Below are positions 1 through 12,346 of a DNA stretch of 64,000 nucleotides, one piece after another; within the stretch, counting starts at the first letter, position 1; the number at the start of each line of letters is the position of its first letter. The stretch lies in the NCBI GenBank assembly GCA_018806915.1, contig JAGKQI010000091.1, positions 3,224,001-3,288,000 on the forward strand, in the 5' to 3' direction. The position numbers were made by a program, and so were the translations under genes. The notes beneath the pieces are model-generated. The model saw only the letters and a program-made list of their open reading frames with translations. It ran no database searches and had not been told where the DNA came from. The DNA is from Phytophthora colocasiae. Lineage: Eukaryota; Oomycota; Peronosporomycetes; Peronosporales; Peronosporaceae.

Positions 1-95
1 TGGTCGTGCAAAGACGCCCCACCTGACGGCGGTTGTCCGAAGGTCGTTCGATCACAAACGCGCCGCACTACCCCCAACGATAGTTCTTCGAACTA

Positions 96-124
96 CAGCG
101 GGTAGATTAAATGAGCGCCCACCC
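96..124 (+). repeat. Left terminal inverted repeat of the Tc1 element
   Basis: This 29-bp segment is the exact reverse complement of 1542-1570. It is preceded by the TA target site. Confidence 0.95.
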
Positions 125-211
125 GAAAATTCATTTGATTCTGTATTGATTTTATGTTCCATACAAAAATGCAGTCAAACTAAATGTTGAAGTTCATCTT
201 GAAGCACCTTT

Positions 212-1243
212 TCAATACTTGGTGTGGCCCCCAATGCTGTCACGCACAGCTTGAAGACGCTTAGGCATAGACAAAACTGCATTAGCCACTACGCCGTCGT
301 CAATGTTGGCCCAAATGCTGCGCAGTTTCACTTTCAGATCCTCAATCGAGGTCGCAGGGGATTTGTTCAGTTCCCGCTTCATGATGTACCAAATGTTTTC
401 AATCGGGTTCAAGTCTGGGCTCTGTGGAGGGTGTCCTAGGGAAATTAAACGTAGCTCACGAAGACAGCTACTTGTCATTTTGGCTCGATGCGCTGGTGCA
501 TTGTCTTGAACGAACAGAGTCTCTCCCTTTAGCCCTAAAAATTGCTTTGTCAGTGGAATCTCATAGCGGAGTAACCGTCGATAGTAGTCACCCGTTACAG
601 ATTCGTTACAGAAGTGCAAAAGCCCCACGCCATCTGCGGTGATAGAGCTCCAGACCATGAGGGACTTCCGGCTTGATTTAAACGTGGGAACCACGCACCT
701 TGTATCGAAAGCCTCATGAGGCCGTCTCCAAACCGAAACCCGACCTGACGTGCCGTGCAACTCAACACAAGCCTCATCGCTGAACAAAACCCTCCTCCAG
801 AAGAGCGGCGACACCGTGCCGAACCTCTTTGCGTAGGCCAGCCGCTGGCGGCGATGCATAGGACTCAGGTACGGTTTTTTTCGGGCAGAGCGTCCATGAA
901 GCCCAACTTCGCGAATTCGATCTCGGACGAGATCGGTAGACACCGGTTGACCAATGTCCTCGGACACTTGGGCAGCAATCACTGCAGCACTGACGAAGCG
1001 GTTCTTCTCAACTTCTCTAATGATACGTCGGTCTTGACGAGAGTCGGTAAGGCGAGGTCTGCCTGGGCGTGGAATCAGCTTTGAGCGACCATGCTTCTTC
1101 GTGTAGGCGATGATGGTGCGAACACTTCGCCTTGGCATTACAAGATGCGAACTAATCTTTCTTGAACTGCATCCTTGCTTCCACTTGATAATAACCCGTC
1201 TGCGGAGGTCTTCAGAGTACTGCCGCCTTCGAATTGGCGCCAT
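212..1243 (-). CDS. Tc1-like DD34E transposase
   Basis: About 343 residues, the usual size for Tc1 transposases. The N-terminus (RRRQYSEDLRRRVI and following) reads as paired helix-turn-helix domains. The RNase H-like catalytic core has Asp in FSDEAC, Asp in QDNAPAHR and Glu in DLNPIENIW. Exactly 34 residues separate the second Asp from the Glu, which fits DD34E. The reading frame stays open upstream to 1276 but begins there without an ATG. I chose the ATG at 1243 because it gives the sequence MAPIRRRQYSEDLR expected at a Tc1 N-terminus. The protein would cut and paste the element that contains it. No frameshift or stop is visible. Confidence 0.93.
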   Translation of the reverse strand: MAPIRRRQYSEDLRRRVIIKWKQGCSSRKISSHLVMPRRSVRTIIAYTKKHGRSKLIPRPGRPRLTDSRQDRRIIREVEKNRFVSAAVIAAQVSEDIGQPVSTDLVRDRIREVGLHGRSARKKPYLSPMHRRQRLAYAKRFGTVSPLFWRRVLFSDEACVELHGTSGRVSVWRRPHEAFDTRCVVPTFKSSRKSLMVWSSITADGVGLLHFCNESVTGDYYRRLLRYEIPLTKQFLGLKGETLFVQDNAPAHRAKMTSSCLRELRLISLGHPPQSPDLNPIENIWYIMKRELNKSPATSIEDLKVKLRSIWANIDDGVVANAVLSMPKRLQAVRDSIGGHTKY

Positions 1244-1541
1244 TGCAGGCAAATTGAGAAGTGAGAGGCATGACACTCAAAAAGTTAGTTTTTCGGGTAA
1301 CATTCGTGTAACATTCGGGATTTGTTACAAAAGCTAAGTATAAAACCTAACTGCATTATAGCCATTGCCTCACGATTAGCTGCTGAGATTATTGGCGGAA
1401 CCGTAGCGCAGTCCACCAATCAAATTAAAGCGAATCCGTTGGGGAAAACGATCCCGTGTTGTTTGCGCATCCAATGTCGTTTGTTTCGTTTCAATCGAAG
1501 CAATATTGAAGTCGCTATGATTGAAAATGTGCTTCAGTTTG

Positions 1542-1570
1542 GGGTGGGCGCTCATTTAATCTACCCGCTG
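1542..1570 (-). repeat. Right terminal inverted repeat of the Tc1 element
   Basis: This 29-bp segment is the exact reverse complement of 96-124. It is followed by the TA target site at 1571-1572. Confidence 0.95.
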
Positions 1571-1813
1571 TACGAATAACATATAAATTGTTCGTCCTCC
1601 AGCCAGATCACTCCGAGTTTATCAAGGTGAAATCGAGAATTTAGGTGAGGATCCAGCGTCCATTGTTGCTCTAGGGACAAATGCGTGTTTCGACACGTGA
1701 GCTTCTGGTCTTGGAACCAGGTCTCCAAAAACACTTCTCACAAGGATAAACTACATACATATATGTATTCGTGTTTAAAAACAATGTCTGCGCACGGGAA
1801 TCGTAGGGTTTCT

Positions 1814-3775
1814 CTACCCAACAGGCGAACGATTCACCGGAGATCCGCCCACTGGCGAAGAGTCTGGTTCTGTTTCATTTGTACGCTTCCGTAGTAATCG
1901 AAAGAACGCTCGAGCCACTGCAAAAGGTACGCGAGCCACCGGTGATACTGGCTGCGAGGATGTCATTGGTGGTGAAGGAAGGACATTTTTTAGTGGTTCA
2001 GTGTCGCTGCTGCCGCTGGTCTTTCGCAATGAAAATCCTTGGAAAGCGCCACCAAAGCCTTTGGACGAGGATGAAGGTGGTTGAGGCACCTCATTCTCAT
2101 CTTGTACAGACGCAGCCACTTCACTGATTCGATTAATCAGCCACGAGTGCCACTGAAGGAACGGAATTTCCTTTGCGACAATCTCACGGTACCACATATC
2201 GATCGTGAGCCGACTTGATGAACTAAAACAGCGCTCGTGTAAATTGTTTTCGTTGATGATGCTCAGTGCTGTGAGGTGGAAGTAATGATGCAACTTTTTG
2301 TGAGTTTCCATCTCCGACTCGGACACTTTCACCTGCGTGCCATCTTCTGCCACAGTTGAGCTCGGGAACGGGGAGTACGGCGTAGCAGTCGCCACGAGAA
2401 ATGAGCGCCTCCTCCTAATCCGTAATGGGGAAGGCATCGCTGGGTCCAGAGCATCATTCACAGTTGTTGTGGTGTCAATAGTTTTAGCGAGAGACTTCTC
2501 ATCGGACGCAACGACAGTTTGGAGGTCTTTTACTTCGACGATTTCATCATCCGAGTCACTTTCCTCATCGTCGCGATCCATAATAGCCTGGGAGAAGTAA
2601 GACACATGCTCCAGCAGCTCCAATTCGCGTTGAAACCGCTTACATCGCGCCTTAGATGACAACAGCTCCTCACTGAGTTCATTACTATGAACTTGTGTGT
2701 CATATCTTGCTTCCTCTGCCAGACGAAGTTGCTTCTTCAGCGCTTTCATTTCTTCATCGAACCGTATTACCGCCTTGCGAAGCTGATCCTTTTCGTTTTT
2801 CAGCTCATTCATCGTGCGCTGAGTTGCAGCACGCTCCGTCTCCATTTTCTTTCTGTACGAAACTTCGCTCTGAGCAGCTAAAACTTCACATTCTAGCGCT
2901 TCTTGTTGCTGTTGCTCTGCCAGCTCTTTCCACTGCCTCAGTGAAGTCAACTCGGCTTCATTTGACCGTTCTACAGCTTGAAGATCCTGCAACTCTGTCT
3001 GAAGCTGTGCAATAGTATCCAAATGGTGAGAAAATCTCCTCCCCGTACTCGACGTAGGAACCTCAGCAACGTCAGTATCCGGTCCACGGCACTCGCACCG
3101 GTCCACAAACTGTTCGAATTCCTCAGCTAAATCCGCTTTTTCCTCCTCCACACGCGCAAACTTGCGTTTCCATTGCGCTGTCTCCTGCAGCGCGTGTTCC
3201 GTGCGACGTTGCCACATATCTCGCTCAACTGAGAGCTCCTCAGTCTCCGCTTCCAGTTGGATCTTCAGCGTCGCCACCTGCATCTGCATCTCTTCGTTGG
3301 CTTCCAGCAGACCTAATCCATACTCTGCTGCTTGGCGAAGTTCCTGGAATAATAACCTAATAAGAAATCCTTCAAAAAGTAGATTGTCAGCCTAGAAGCA
3401 ACGCACTTGCTCGCGACGTTCTAGCTGCGCCTTGTATTTATCCAGCAGACTTTTGTCATCCATCGGCGACACAGCGATAAGGCCGTCCTCACTGAATTAG
3501 CATAAAATAATACAAAAGAAAATATAGTCAGAATCAAAGCTGATAACGGCTCATGGGACAGCGTAAGACTGCTGCAACTCGCACCCCACGTAGAGTTCCT
3601 CATCCGCTTCTTTCCTGTTAAAAGACTGGCGTTTATCCTGGTTGGGATGGTCGTCCATGTCCAGCGTAGCGTCCGAGGGGAGACGCATCGTGCAATGATC
3701 AAGAGAACGGGAAGGTCTCCGGTGCTTTACTTGCTCCGGGTTTTTATCAGTGAGTCGGAGGAACCCAAAGTACAT
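1814..3775 (-). CDS. Coiled-coil protein with a CC1-box (candidate dynein adaptor)
   Basis: I read three exons on the minus strand: 3775 to about 3570 (donor uncertain), about 3492-3407, and 3343-1814. Introns are about 60-80 nt. Across the second splice the reading is QAAEYGLGLLEANEEM. This matches the AAxxG 'CC1 box' by which BICD, Spindly, TRAK and HAP1 bind the dynein light intermediate chain. A long coiled coil of roughly 300 residues follows, then an acidic segment (DRDDEESDSDDEIVE). A C-terminal folded part contains FLQWHSWLINRISEV, and the tail is Ser/Pro-rich. It is a paralogue in layout of the gene at 20294-22066. The adaptor role is inference from the motif and the coil. Exon 1 is the least certain part. 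Confidence 0.75.
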
Positions 3776-4705
3776 CGTGTGATTCGGTTAAGTACGATTT
3801 AGGTAGGCTGAATATGGTGATTTGGGATTTCTGTGAAGCCATGTGGGAACAATGCGTGTCATGTCAAACTTCTGCTGGTTATCCATAACGCAATGGTATT
3901 ATTTGGTCGATGGTTTTAAAGTTAAAGGAGTCAAAAAGGGGGGATGGATTGTGGGTAGACCGAAATACTTGTAAATAAGCTACATGAATTAATACTTGTA
4001 TTAAAAAGGTTGGAAATATCCAAGGGTAAACGCTCCCGGATAGACAAAGGATTGTAAATACATCAGGTATTACCACGAAACTCGTTTTCGTCGTCGTGCA
4101 TTAATCTTTTGGGCAGTACAACCGAAAATGCTCCGGTCTAGGATGGAATAACCTTATCACTACAATACACCGAAAACTACGTGGTGTTTGCACGTACTAG
4201 TAAATAATCTGAGAACAAGCACTCCAAAACTTCAACACTGATGATAGAGATTGCTCACGTAGAAACGGATAACAAAGCAAAAAATATTGCTTTGCACATG
4301 GTAATCAAACTTAGTACTTCGAAGTAGTTGCAAGCGTCCATCCAGATTACAGTACACCAAGACTATGAAAGATATCTGAAATTCCATTAGAAAGCACATC
4401 GAGCGAAAATTCAGGTGTACATTGATAGTTGATCAAAAAATTGACGATGAACAGCCAACTACACTACATTGAAGTTTCCAAAACGTTACATGTAGATCGT
4501 CATACAAACTTCTATACGTTTTCCTCGCCACTCATTTCTCGTCATCGACGTCGCCTGCGTCAGAATTTTCCTCCCGAAACTCTAAATTTCATCTTTATAA
4601 ACCTAAATTTCAACAAAAGCATTAAAATAGACATTTCAGCCAATCATCAATCATATCGTTCATTTACTCAGCACAACTGTACTGAAGGCGGGGTAGTCGA
4701 CCACC
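3776..4705. other. Intergenic, nothing recognised
   Basis: AT-rich stretch between two divergently transcribed genes. It presumably contains both promoters. Only short, low-quality ORFs occur and no repeat or RNA gene is apparent. Confidence 0.6.
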
Positions 4706-7700
4706 ATGGTGCGTCTTGTCCTCCTCCTCCTCCAAGACTCTTTATGTAGATTTATGCAGGCAAAAATCATGTACTCATTTAACCTTGTGCTGTACCCATT
4801 TTCCTGTATAGTCCTCAAGCAGACCAGGCAATAACGTGGTGTCTGCAATCGAGTTGTCGACTTCTAGTTCCGAGAGCGAAGCGACTGTGGGCGACGCAAC
4901 AGTGAAGCCAAGGCCTAAGCTGCGTACCAGACGGACTAAAGTGTTGGAGCAGATCGAGGATCATGCGTTAGACTCGCCTGAGGTTGAACGCCCAGTTAAG
5001 AGGCGACGCGAGAGCAAGCAGATCCAGGTATTTTTTTTATTTTATTTATTGTCATAGTGGGACTTCCTTAAAGTTTTTTTATATCTGACTTTTTTTCTTC
5101 AATATTTGATATTTTTAATGAATAGTACGTTGAAGAAGAAGATGAAAGAGATGATAATGAAGAAGAAGAAGGCGATGATGATACGACGGAAGATTACGTG
5201 GATCAAGTGGAGACTCCATCGGAAGAAGAAAAGGCGGCAAATGAAGATTCTAATCGACGTCGCAGTGGACGCAAACGCAAGCCAACGCGGACCATGATCG
5301 ACCTATCTGATGACGACTTTATCATGAGCAGTAGTGAGGAGGAGGAAGAAAAACCTAAGCCCAAGGCCAAACCGAAGAAAAAACCAGTAGCAAAAAGCAA
5401 GGCCAAGGGCAAGAGGAAACGGAAAAGCTCTTCGTCGGACTCTAGTGAGGAAGATTTTGCGGACGACAGCGAAGTGGAAATTGTGGAGAGAGTGAAACCA
5501 GAATCGGATGGGTTTATTATTGACAAAGTGATTGCCCGAGAAGTCCACACTCTGAAGGAATGGAAGAGAATTTGCTGGAACAAGAATACGCGCTTCTTGA
5601 CGCATTGCTCTATTTTCCTTCCAGAGGAAGAAGACGATAAGGGTGAAAAACAGGAGGGACAGGAGCAAAAAGATTGCGAAAATTCTACAACCGAGAAGGA
5701 AACACCATCAACGCCAAAGGAAAACACAGATGATGACGATGGCGAAGTTGCTGGTGAGGAGCGTTTCTTGATTAAGTGGAAGATGCTGTCATACCTTCAC
5801 ACCAGTTGGCAAACCGAAGATGAATTATTGGATACCGACAAAAATGCGAAGGGCAAGATTCAACGCTTTCGCGAAAAGGAACACCGTGCTCTCTACACCC
5901 AGGAGGTCCAAGGTGACGAGTATTTTAACCCGGAGTTTCGTAGCGTTGATCGTATTCTTGAAATTCGAGACAAACCGCTGGACGACTTCGCTCCGGATGA
6001 TGCTGCAGACGGCGAAAGCAAGTTCCAGTACTTCTTGGTGAAATGGAATGCCCTTTCTTATGACGAGATTACGTGGGAGCGGGAAGACGACGTTGGTGAT
6101 GATGCAGCTCTGGAGCAATACAATGAGCGCATTATTCGAGCTGCTAAGCGTTTCAAGAAAATTGCTCTGGCTAAGCACACGCCGCACAACAAGCCGAAAA
6201 TCTTCAGAAATTATACCGCTGAGTCTCCACCACCTCGTAGGAAAGAGCAAAGTTTCCAGCTGCGGGATTATCAGCTTACGGGTGTCAACTGGATGCTTTT
6301 TAACTGGTATCAGAAGCGTAACTCCATGCTCGCAGATGAAATGGGTCTTGGCAAAACTGTGCAGACCGTCATGTACATCAACCATCTTGCGGTGGTAGAG
6401 CGTACGCCGCAGCCATTCATTATCGTGGCACCACTTTCGACCTTGGGCCACTGGCAGCGCGAATTCAACAGCTGGACCAATCTTAATGCCATCGTTTACC
6501 ACGGGTCAGCTGCTGCGCGAAATGTTCTGCAAAACTATGAGTTCTTCATGTCGGAGGACGAGTTGCTGCGCGCTGATGAGCTCCAGGGGAAAAACAAGAA
6601 TGGTAAGCGGGCTGCCCCTCGACCAAAGCGAAACTGCTACCGCTTTGATGTGCTGATTACCACGTATGAAATGGCCTCCGCTACTGATCTGTACAAGCTG
6701 GCGCAGATCGATTGGCAGTTAATGGTGGTCGATGAAGCTCATAGACTAAAGAACCGGAACTCCAAGCTGTCGAACATCCTTCACACGAGATTTACGTATG
6801 AAAACATGTTGCTGCTAACTGGAACACCACTTCAAAATAACGTGGAAGAGCTCTGGGTGCTTCTCAACTTTTTGGACACCAAAAAGTTTGCCTCGAAAGA
6901 AGACTTTCTCGACAGCTTTGGAGAGTTGACAGATTCTGCACAAGTTGAACGCTTGCACTCGGAGTTAAAGCCGTATTTGCTCCGACGTATGAAGGAAGAT
7001 GTGGAAAAATCGCTTGCTCCGAAGGAAGAAACGATCATTGAGGTGGAGCTCACTGTGCTTCAAAAGCAATATTATCGCGCTATTTACGAGAAGAACACTG
7101 AGTTTCTTTCGAGGGGCGGTAGAAAAGGTGACACTCCCAGCTTGATGAACGTTTTGATGGAGCTCCGCAAGTGCTGCAACCATCCCTTCCTCGTAAAAGG
7201 TGTGGAGGAGCGCGAGGTAAAGCGATTGGCAAAACAACCAAAAGTTGCAAAAGAAGAGATCCAGCGGCAAATTAGCGAGAGTCTCGTGAATACATCTGGC
7301 AAATTGGTTCTCTTGGATAAATTGCTGCCCCGCCTGAAGGAAACTGGCCATCGCGTGCTGATTTTTTCGCAGTTCAAGATTATGCTGGATATCATTCAGG
7401 ACTATTTGGCTCTCCGTCGCTATAATTGCGAACGTATCGATGGAAACATTACAGGCAACGAGAGGCAGTCAGCAATTGATCGGTTCTGTCGGGAAGGTAG
7501 CAATTCGTTTATCATGCTGTTGAGCACTCGTGCTGGTGGTGTGGGCATTAACTTGACAGCAGCCGACACCGTGATTATTTATGACAGCGACTGGAACCCG
7601 CAAAACGATCTACAGGCGCAAGCACGTTGTCATCGCATTGGTCAGAAGAAAAGTGTTAAGATTTATCGTTTGCTGACTTCAAAAACGTATGAGTTGCATA

Positions 7701-10700
7701 TGTTTCACAAGGCATCGTTGAAACTCGGACTCGATCAAGCAGTGCTGGGAGGCATTAAGAATGAAGACCCTGTTGGAAAACTCAAAGGGGCGACCAAGAA
7801 GAGCAAGCCCAATGAGCGTATGTCAAAAGAGGAAATCGAGAACCTGCTGAAACATGGCGCTTATGAAATGTTCAAGGAGCAGGAGAGTGAAGCCGAAGCA
7901 GCGAGCAAAAAGTTTGGAGAGGAAAGCATCGATCAAATTCTTAGCCGCAGTACCACAATCGTGCACGATCCAACCAAAGATGCAGATGGAAACGAGAAGA
8001 AAAATGTAATGTCCTCGTTCTCGAAGGCAACCTTTGTGAGCTCAGCCAATCCGGATGAAGAAGTGGATATTGACGACCCGAACTTCTGGACAAAGGTGAT
8101 TGGACTGAATGGAGTTGAGGAGCAGAAAAAGGTGGAACCGTCTCCCCTGCAAAAGAGACGTTGCCGAAGAAAGGTGAAATCGTACTTACTTGATGACGAC
8201 AAGGCTTTCATGATGGAAGATAGTGGCGATGAGTCGTCTTCCTCAAAGAAGAAGATATTCCGGGAGCTAGGCGTTCAAAAGGATGAAGAATTTGTGGTTT
8301 CTGATGACGACGATGATGACGAAGACTCCAGCGATACGCCATATGCCAAGGACGATTTATTAGACGGTACTGCTAAGGGCAAACGAAAACGATCGAAGCC
8401 GCCGCAGGCTCCAATTTACGTATACACAGAGGCTATCGTTGATCTTCTGAGCACTTTCGGCTACGGACGATGGGATGACATGAGGCGCAATGCCAGGGTG
8501 TTGCAAGGATACTCAGATGCAGAGCTGAGCAAATTTGTCCAAGAGTATATTATTGGCATGGTGCGTGTGACAACAGCAATGACGAGTTTCCCACGTATTG
8601 GATTGGATCTTGACCCCAGTCGCGTCTATATCATCTCGAATACAGCACTTCCACAGTTTATGGGAAATGCGTCACCTATTGAAAGGTATGCCCATGAATT
8701 GAACAACTCAGTCCGCCGTTTCCGTTTCCTGGTGCCAATGCTCAATGATATGCGGATTATGAACCCGTTGGCCGCCGCAGTACCGCCTCGAATGTGGATT
8801 ACAGACTTTAAGAGCCGAGCTGCGCGTGGCTGTCGCGGGAAACTACAACAGATTGACACTATGTCTAACTTGAGTGAGTTTGTGCGACTGAAATTTGTGC
8901 CAGTGGCACCGCTTGTTGCTCTAATCAAAGATCTGCAAAAAGTTGGGAACGAAGCTGAGGTCCAAGAAATGATCGCGTTGGGCACAATTCCAGAACCAGT
9001 CAGTGCGGTTCCATTGGGAAAGAAAGAAGAACCCACTCCTGCAGAAGAGAAATCCGAGGAGAAAACTGGTAATGCTGAAAATGCTTTCGTAAAGCAGAGT
9101 AATGAGAAGGCAGAAACGAATGAAGGTGCCGCGGTGACAGGTGAAACTTTACAAGAACCGGCAGCTGGTGCTCCAACGAGCGATGCCAAGTCAGAGAAAA
9201 CTCAGCCTTCCGTTCCCAAAACATCAGAAGATCCCACGAGCAAGGAGGAAGCGTTAGATGAGCCCTCCGTAGACACATTATCTACGGAAGCATCTACAAC
9301 GGAGACTCCTTCGGAAGTAAAGACTGCAGCATCGGACAACAAGGACGATGACTTTCAAGCTAAAGAGCCATCACCCCTGACAGATTCCAATGATGATAAG
9401 GAAAAACACGTCACTGAAGCGAAAAGTGGAGACAAAGCTTCACAAAGAAACCCGGACACAAGTGATGACAAGGTATCTTCAGAGAAATCCGAAACTCCTC
9501 CCAGTAATATGTCTGCTGTTCCAATGCCGACGCAACGAGAAGCGGTACCACAGATGTTGCAGAATGTCCAAGATGTCGAAAAGATGAAAGCTGAGCGTAG
9601 ACAAGCAATGCACATCCTCCGGGCGTTGCAACCTGTAAACTCCCCTGAGCCAGTTGCCCCGTGGTGGATCTCTCGTGTTGACGATGTGATGCTCATGATG
9701 TATGTGTATCGTGACGGATGGATAAAGGGGCGAACATTACCAGCCCGGATGGTGGATTCGACGACTTTGTTTGGGGACCGTGCTAAGCGCTGTCCAGTAG
9801 AAATGTGGCCGACGCTGTCCAATCTTAATCGACGCATTAAAGTACTGCTGCATTTGTGGACAACGGTGAAGAAGGTGAAACCAACTCCACCTCCAGCTTC
9901 AATTACATATTCTTTGAACTTAACCTCCGCCAAGCACCAACAGCAGCACCAACACGATATCCAGAAGCAATTGAAACGCCACGAGCTAGAGAGAATTCAG
10001 CAAGCGCGTCAACAAGCTAGATCGTCGGTCCACGGGACTCGTCACAATCAGTTTGCGAAGCTCATTTTCTCTTACGGCATTCCGGACGTCAGCACTTGTC
10101 GTGACGATCGAGAACGCAACGAGAAATGGCGTTATTTCCTGCAGGATAGTCTTCTCGGTGTTGGACATGTCCCGCTCGAACAGCTTCTTGCCGAGGCGCT
10201 TGATTTGGAGCGCGTTTGTCGCCAACGCCTGCGCAAGGACATCGATGTCGAGCCTAGTGAAGAAAAGTCGATCCTTGGCGGGGAACGGGGTTTGTGGTTG
10301 CTTACTACGACACAGTGTCGCCGACTGCTACACCGTGTTGATCTATTTCGACTGCTACGCACGCAGATTCTCGTTCTACCTCCTGCTCAACTCGTGGAAT
10401 TGGTTAGTCGAGTGGTTCGAGCTCAATCTACGTCTACGGACTACCCGTCTTGGTGGAGCTGTCCACGTCACGACATTCTTCTGCTTCAAGGTGTGGAGTG
10501 CTATGGTCTTGATGAACATTTGGCGTCAGTGTGGAAATTACCGCTATTCAACTCGGCCAACAAATTGAGTGCATTCCCGAGCTCCAGTTGGGTGGAAAAT
10601 TACGTCACGGCGCTTGCTCTCGCATGCCGCAACTTGATTGTAAAGACACAATCGTATCGTTCAGACAGCGACTACATTGATGCAAGCAGTGGCGACGTGA

Positions 10701-11284
10701 GAGATGTCCATTCAAATGACAGACATCCTGTTCAAGCTGGGCGAACAAACCTAGAGGCAGAAACAAGACGTCGAATTCGGGATGTTCGTGGGATGCGGGA
10801 GGAGGATCCGTACTACAATTCGTCGGTGCGTTTGAGGCATGTGATTGAAAGTACCGCAGAGCGAGAGGAGGCAGCGGGAAAAAAGCATGCTGAAGAAGCC
10901 CAATCTTTAAAGGCCAAGGAAGAGCCGCTATCAGGTGTAAAGACCGGTCTGATAAAGAAAGCTGATCATCAAAATGGCACTCGATCTACGAAGTCAAGCG
11001 ATGATAACGCTGACGACACCGAGGAGAAAGTGAAGGCGGACAGCAGCAACAGTGAGAAGTCTGATGTGGTTCACCTTGGCGACGATGGCGACAGCAGTGA
11101 AGAAGAGGAGAAGAAGAGCTCACGGCCGCCACCAGTACGACGCCCAGCTGCTGCTGCTGTTAGAGCTGCAAAAGCTGCCAGAGACAGCAATGACGCTGCT
11201 GTGGCAGCAGCTAAAGCTGAGCACGAACAGGCAGCAGCGCGTGCGTGGGATGTGATTGTGATCGACTCCTCTGACTCTGAGTAG
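4706..11284 (+). CDS. CHD-family chromatin-remodelling ATPase
   Basis: Main exon 5126-11284 continues exon ...-5027 across a 98-nt intron. Counting from 5198, tandem chromodomains lie near residues 187-215 and 274-300. A SNF2 ATPase follows with DEMGLGKT near 379 and DEAH near 511. The helicase C half ends with QARCHRIGQ near 810. A SANT/SLIDE-like segment (STFGYGRWDDMRRNA) begins near 1073. Long acidic disordered regions and a final VIVIDSSDSE follow. No PHD finger is present, so it resembles the CHD1 or CHD6-9 groups rather than Mi-2. It should slide nucleosomes using ATP in the nucleus. The upstream exon lacks an ATG in frame (stop at 4809). A possible start is ATG 4706 spliced from 4712 to 4828, which keeps frame but is tentative. 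Confidence 0.93.
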
Positions 11285-11679
11285 ATTGAGTGTACAGGAG
11301 TGGTGCCAGCTAATAGCTAATAATCCACATGAGTTGCATGCAAAGGTTTAAGGATGACTGACCATTTTGTATGACTTCTCGACTCAGATACCAGTCACTT
11401 CAACAAGGCACTTCCGTCTAATAGCGTATCGGTTTACCACATATCCAAGCGCCCGTCACAACCTGAAGTTAAATGGGTACTTAATGGTTCAAAAGTACTT
11501 CGTATCATGCAATGTCGGACAGGGGCAGCAATTTCTTTGTGGCGTTAATCCTTATGTCGCATCATTTGCCAGCACTTTTTGCTGTCTAAAGGTACACTGC
11601 CTCATAACGCTATCATTTTCCTACCTTTCCAGCCTTTAGCTCTCTAGGATGGTCTCACTATTCAATTTCTCTCCACAGG
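11285..11679. other. Intergenic, nothing recognised
   Basis: Separates the CHD gene from the M96-like gene. A pyrimidine tract and AG (TCTCTCCACAG) end one base before the next ATG, so a 5'-UTR intron is possible. No other feature is evident. Confidence 0.5.
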
Positions 11680-12346
11680 ATGGAATCACCAGCTTCTGCG
11701 ATCGTCGACGACGGATTCCTCAATGAAGCTCTCGCGATCCTCGATAGTTTGGCTGATGATCATTTTTCGTTGAAGTTTGAAGAAGACTCGGATGTTACTG
11801 CTGTTGCTGTTGGAGACTTCCTCGACGCAGCAATCGAAACATTGAACGGCGATGGTTATCCAGAAGACACTTTGAAACTCGCTACAGCCCACGGGAAACC
11901 GACAAGTCAACCTGGAAATCAGTGCAAGGGCAATATCCTGATGAATGCCGACGCTGCTTCTGCAACTCAACCGCAAGGTCGTCGTCGTATTCGAATGCGA
12001 GAGCAATTGATTCAACTCCGCTCAGTGGTGAAGAAGATGGAAACCCACCTAGAAACTTTGAAGCGTCCTGATTTGCCTCGCTCTGAGGGCGATATACAAA
12101 GTGAAAAGGATACTCTTACGTGGCGAAATATTGCATTGAAGCAGTTCCAAGCTCGTCGTGAAGCCGAACTTCAGAATGTGCAGCTTCGAGACAACTTGTT
12201 GGCGAGTATTCAATTGTCGGAGCGAGTGAAGAACCTGCTGAACCTGCAACATTCGGTAAGTACAGCTACTTCTTCTTCCATGTTGACCTTTGCTAAGGCT
12301 TACACAATGTGTGTTGTAGCCGAAATTCCAGACTGAAAGCTCGTAA
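11680..12346 (+). CDS. M96-like coiled-coil protein, copy 1
   Basis: Exon 11680-12255 is spliced with phase 0 (GTAAGT donor, TTGTAG acceptor) to 12320-12346, giving about 200 residues. The sequence has MREQLIQLRSVVKKMETHLE followed by a WRNIALKQFQARREAE block and a leucine-rich coil. This layout is typical of the large oomycete family annotated as M96 mating-specific proteins. Family members I know of usually continue into a longer C-terminal, START-like domain. That domain is absent here, so this is a short form. It is in tandem with a close relative at 12824-13601 that has the same gene structure. Biochemical function is unknown. Confidence 0.75.

Larger units (their letters stand above)
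96..1570 (-). mobile_element. Complete Tc1/mariner DNA transposon
   Basis: A 1,475-bp element bounded by 29-bp perfect terminal inverted repeats that start CAGCGGGTAG. TA dinucleotides flank it on both sides (94-95 and 1571-1572), the target duplication used by this superfamily. It carries one uninterrupted DD34E transposase on the minus strand. Perfect repeats plus an open transposase suggest a recent, possibly still competent copy. Confidence 0.93.

Noticed and set aside
5203..5727. Minus-strand ORF of 174 residues inside the CHD gene
   Set aside because: Mirror frame of an acidic, lysine-rich coding region. Composition is explained by the plus-strand gene.
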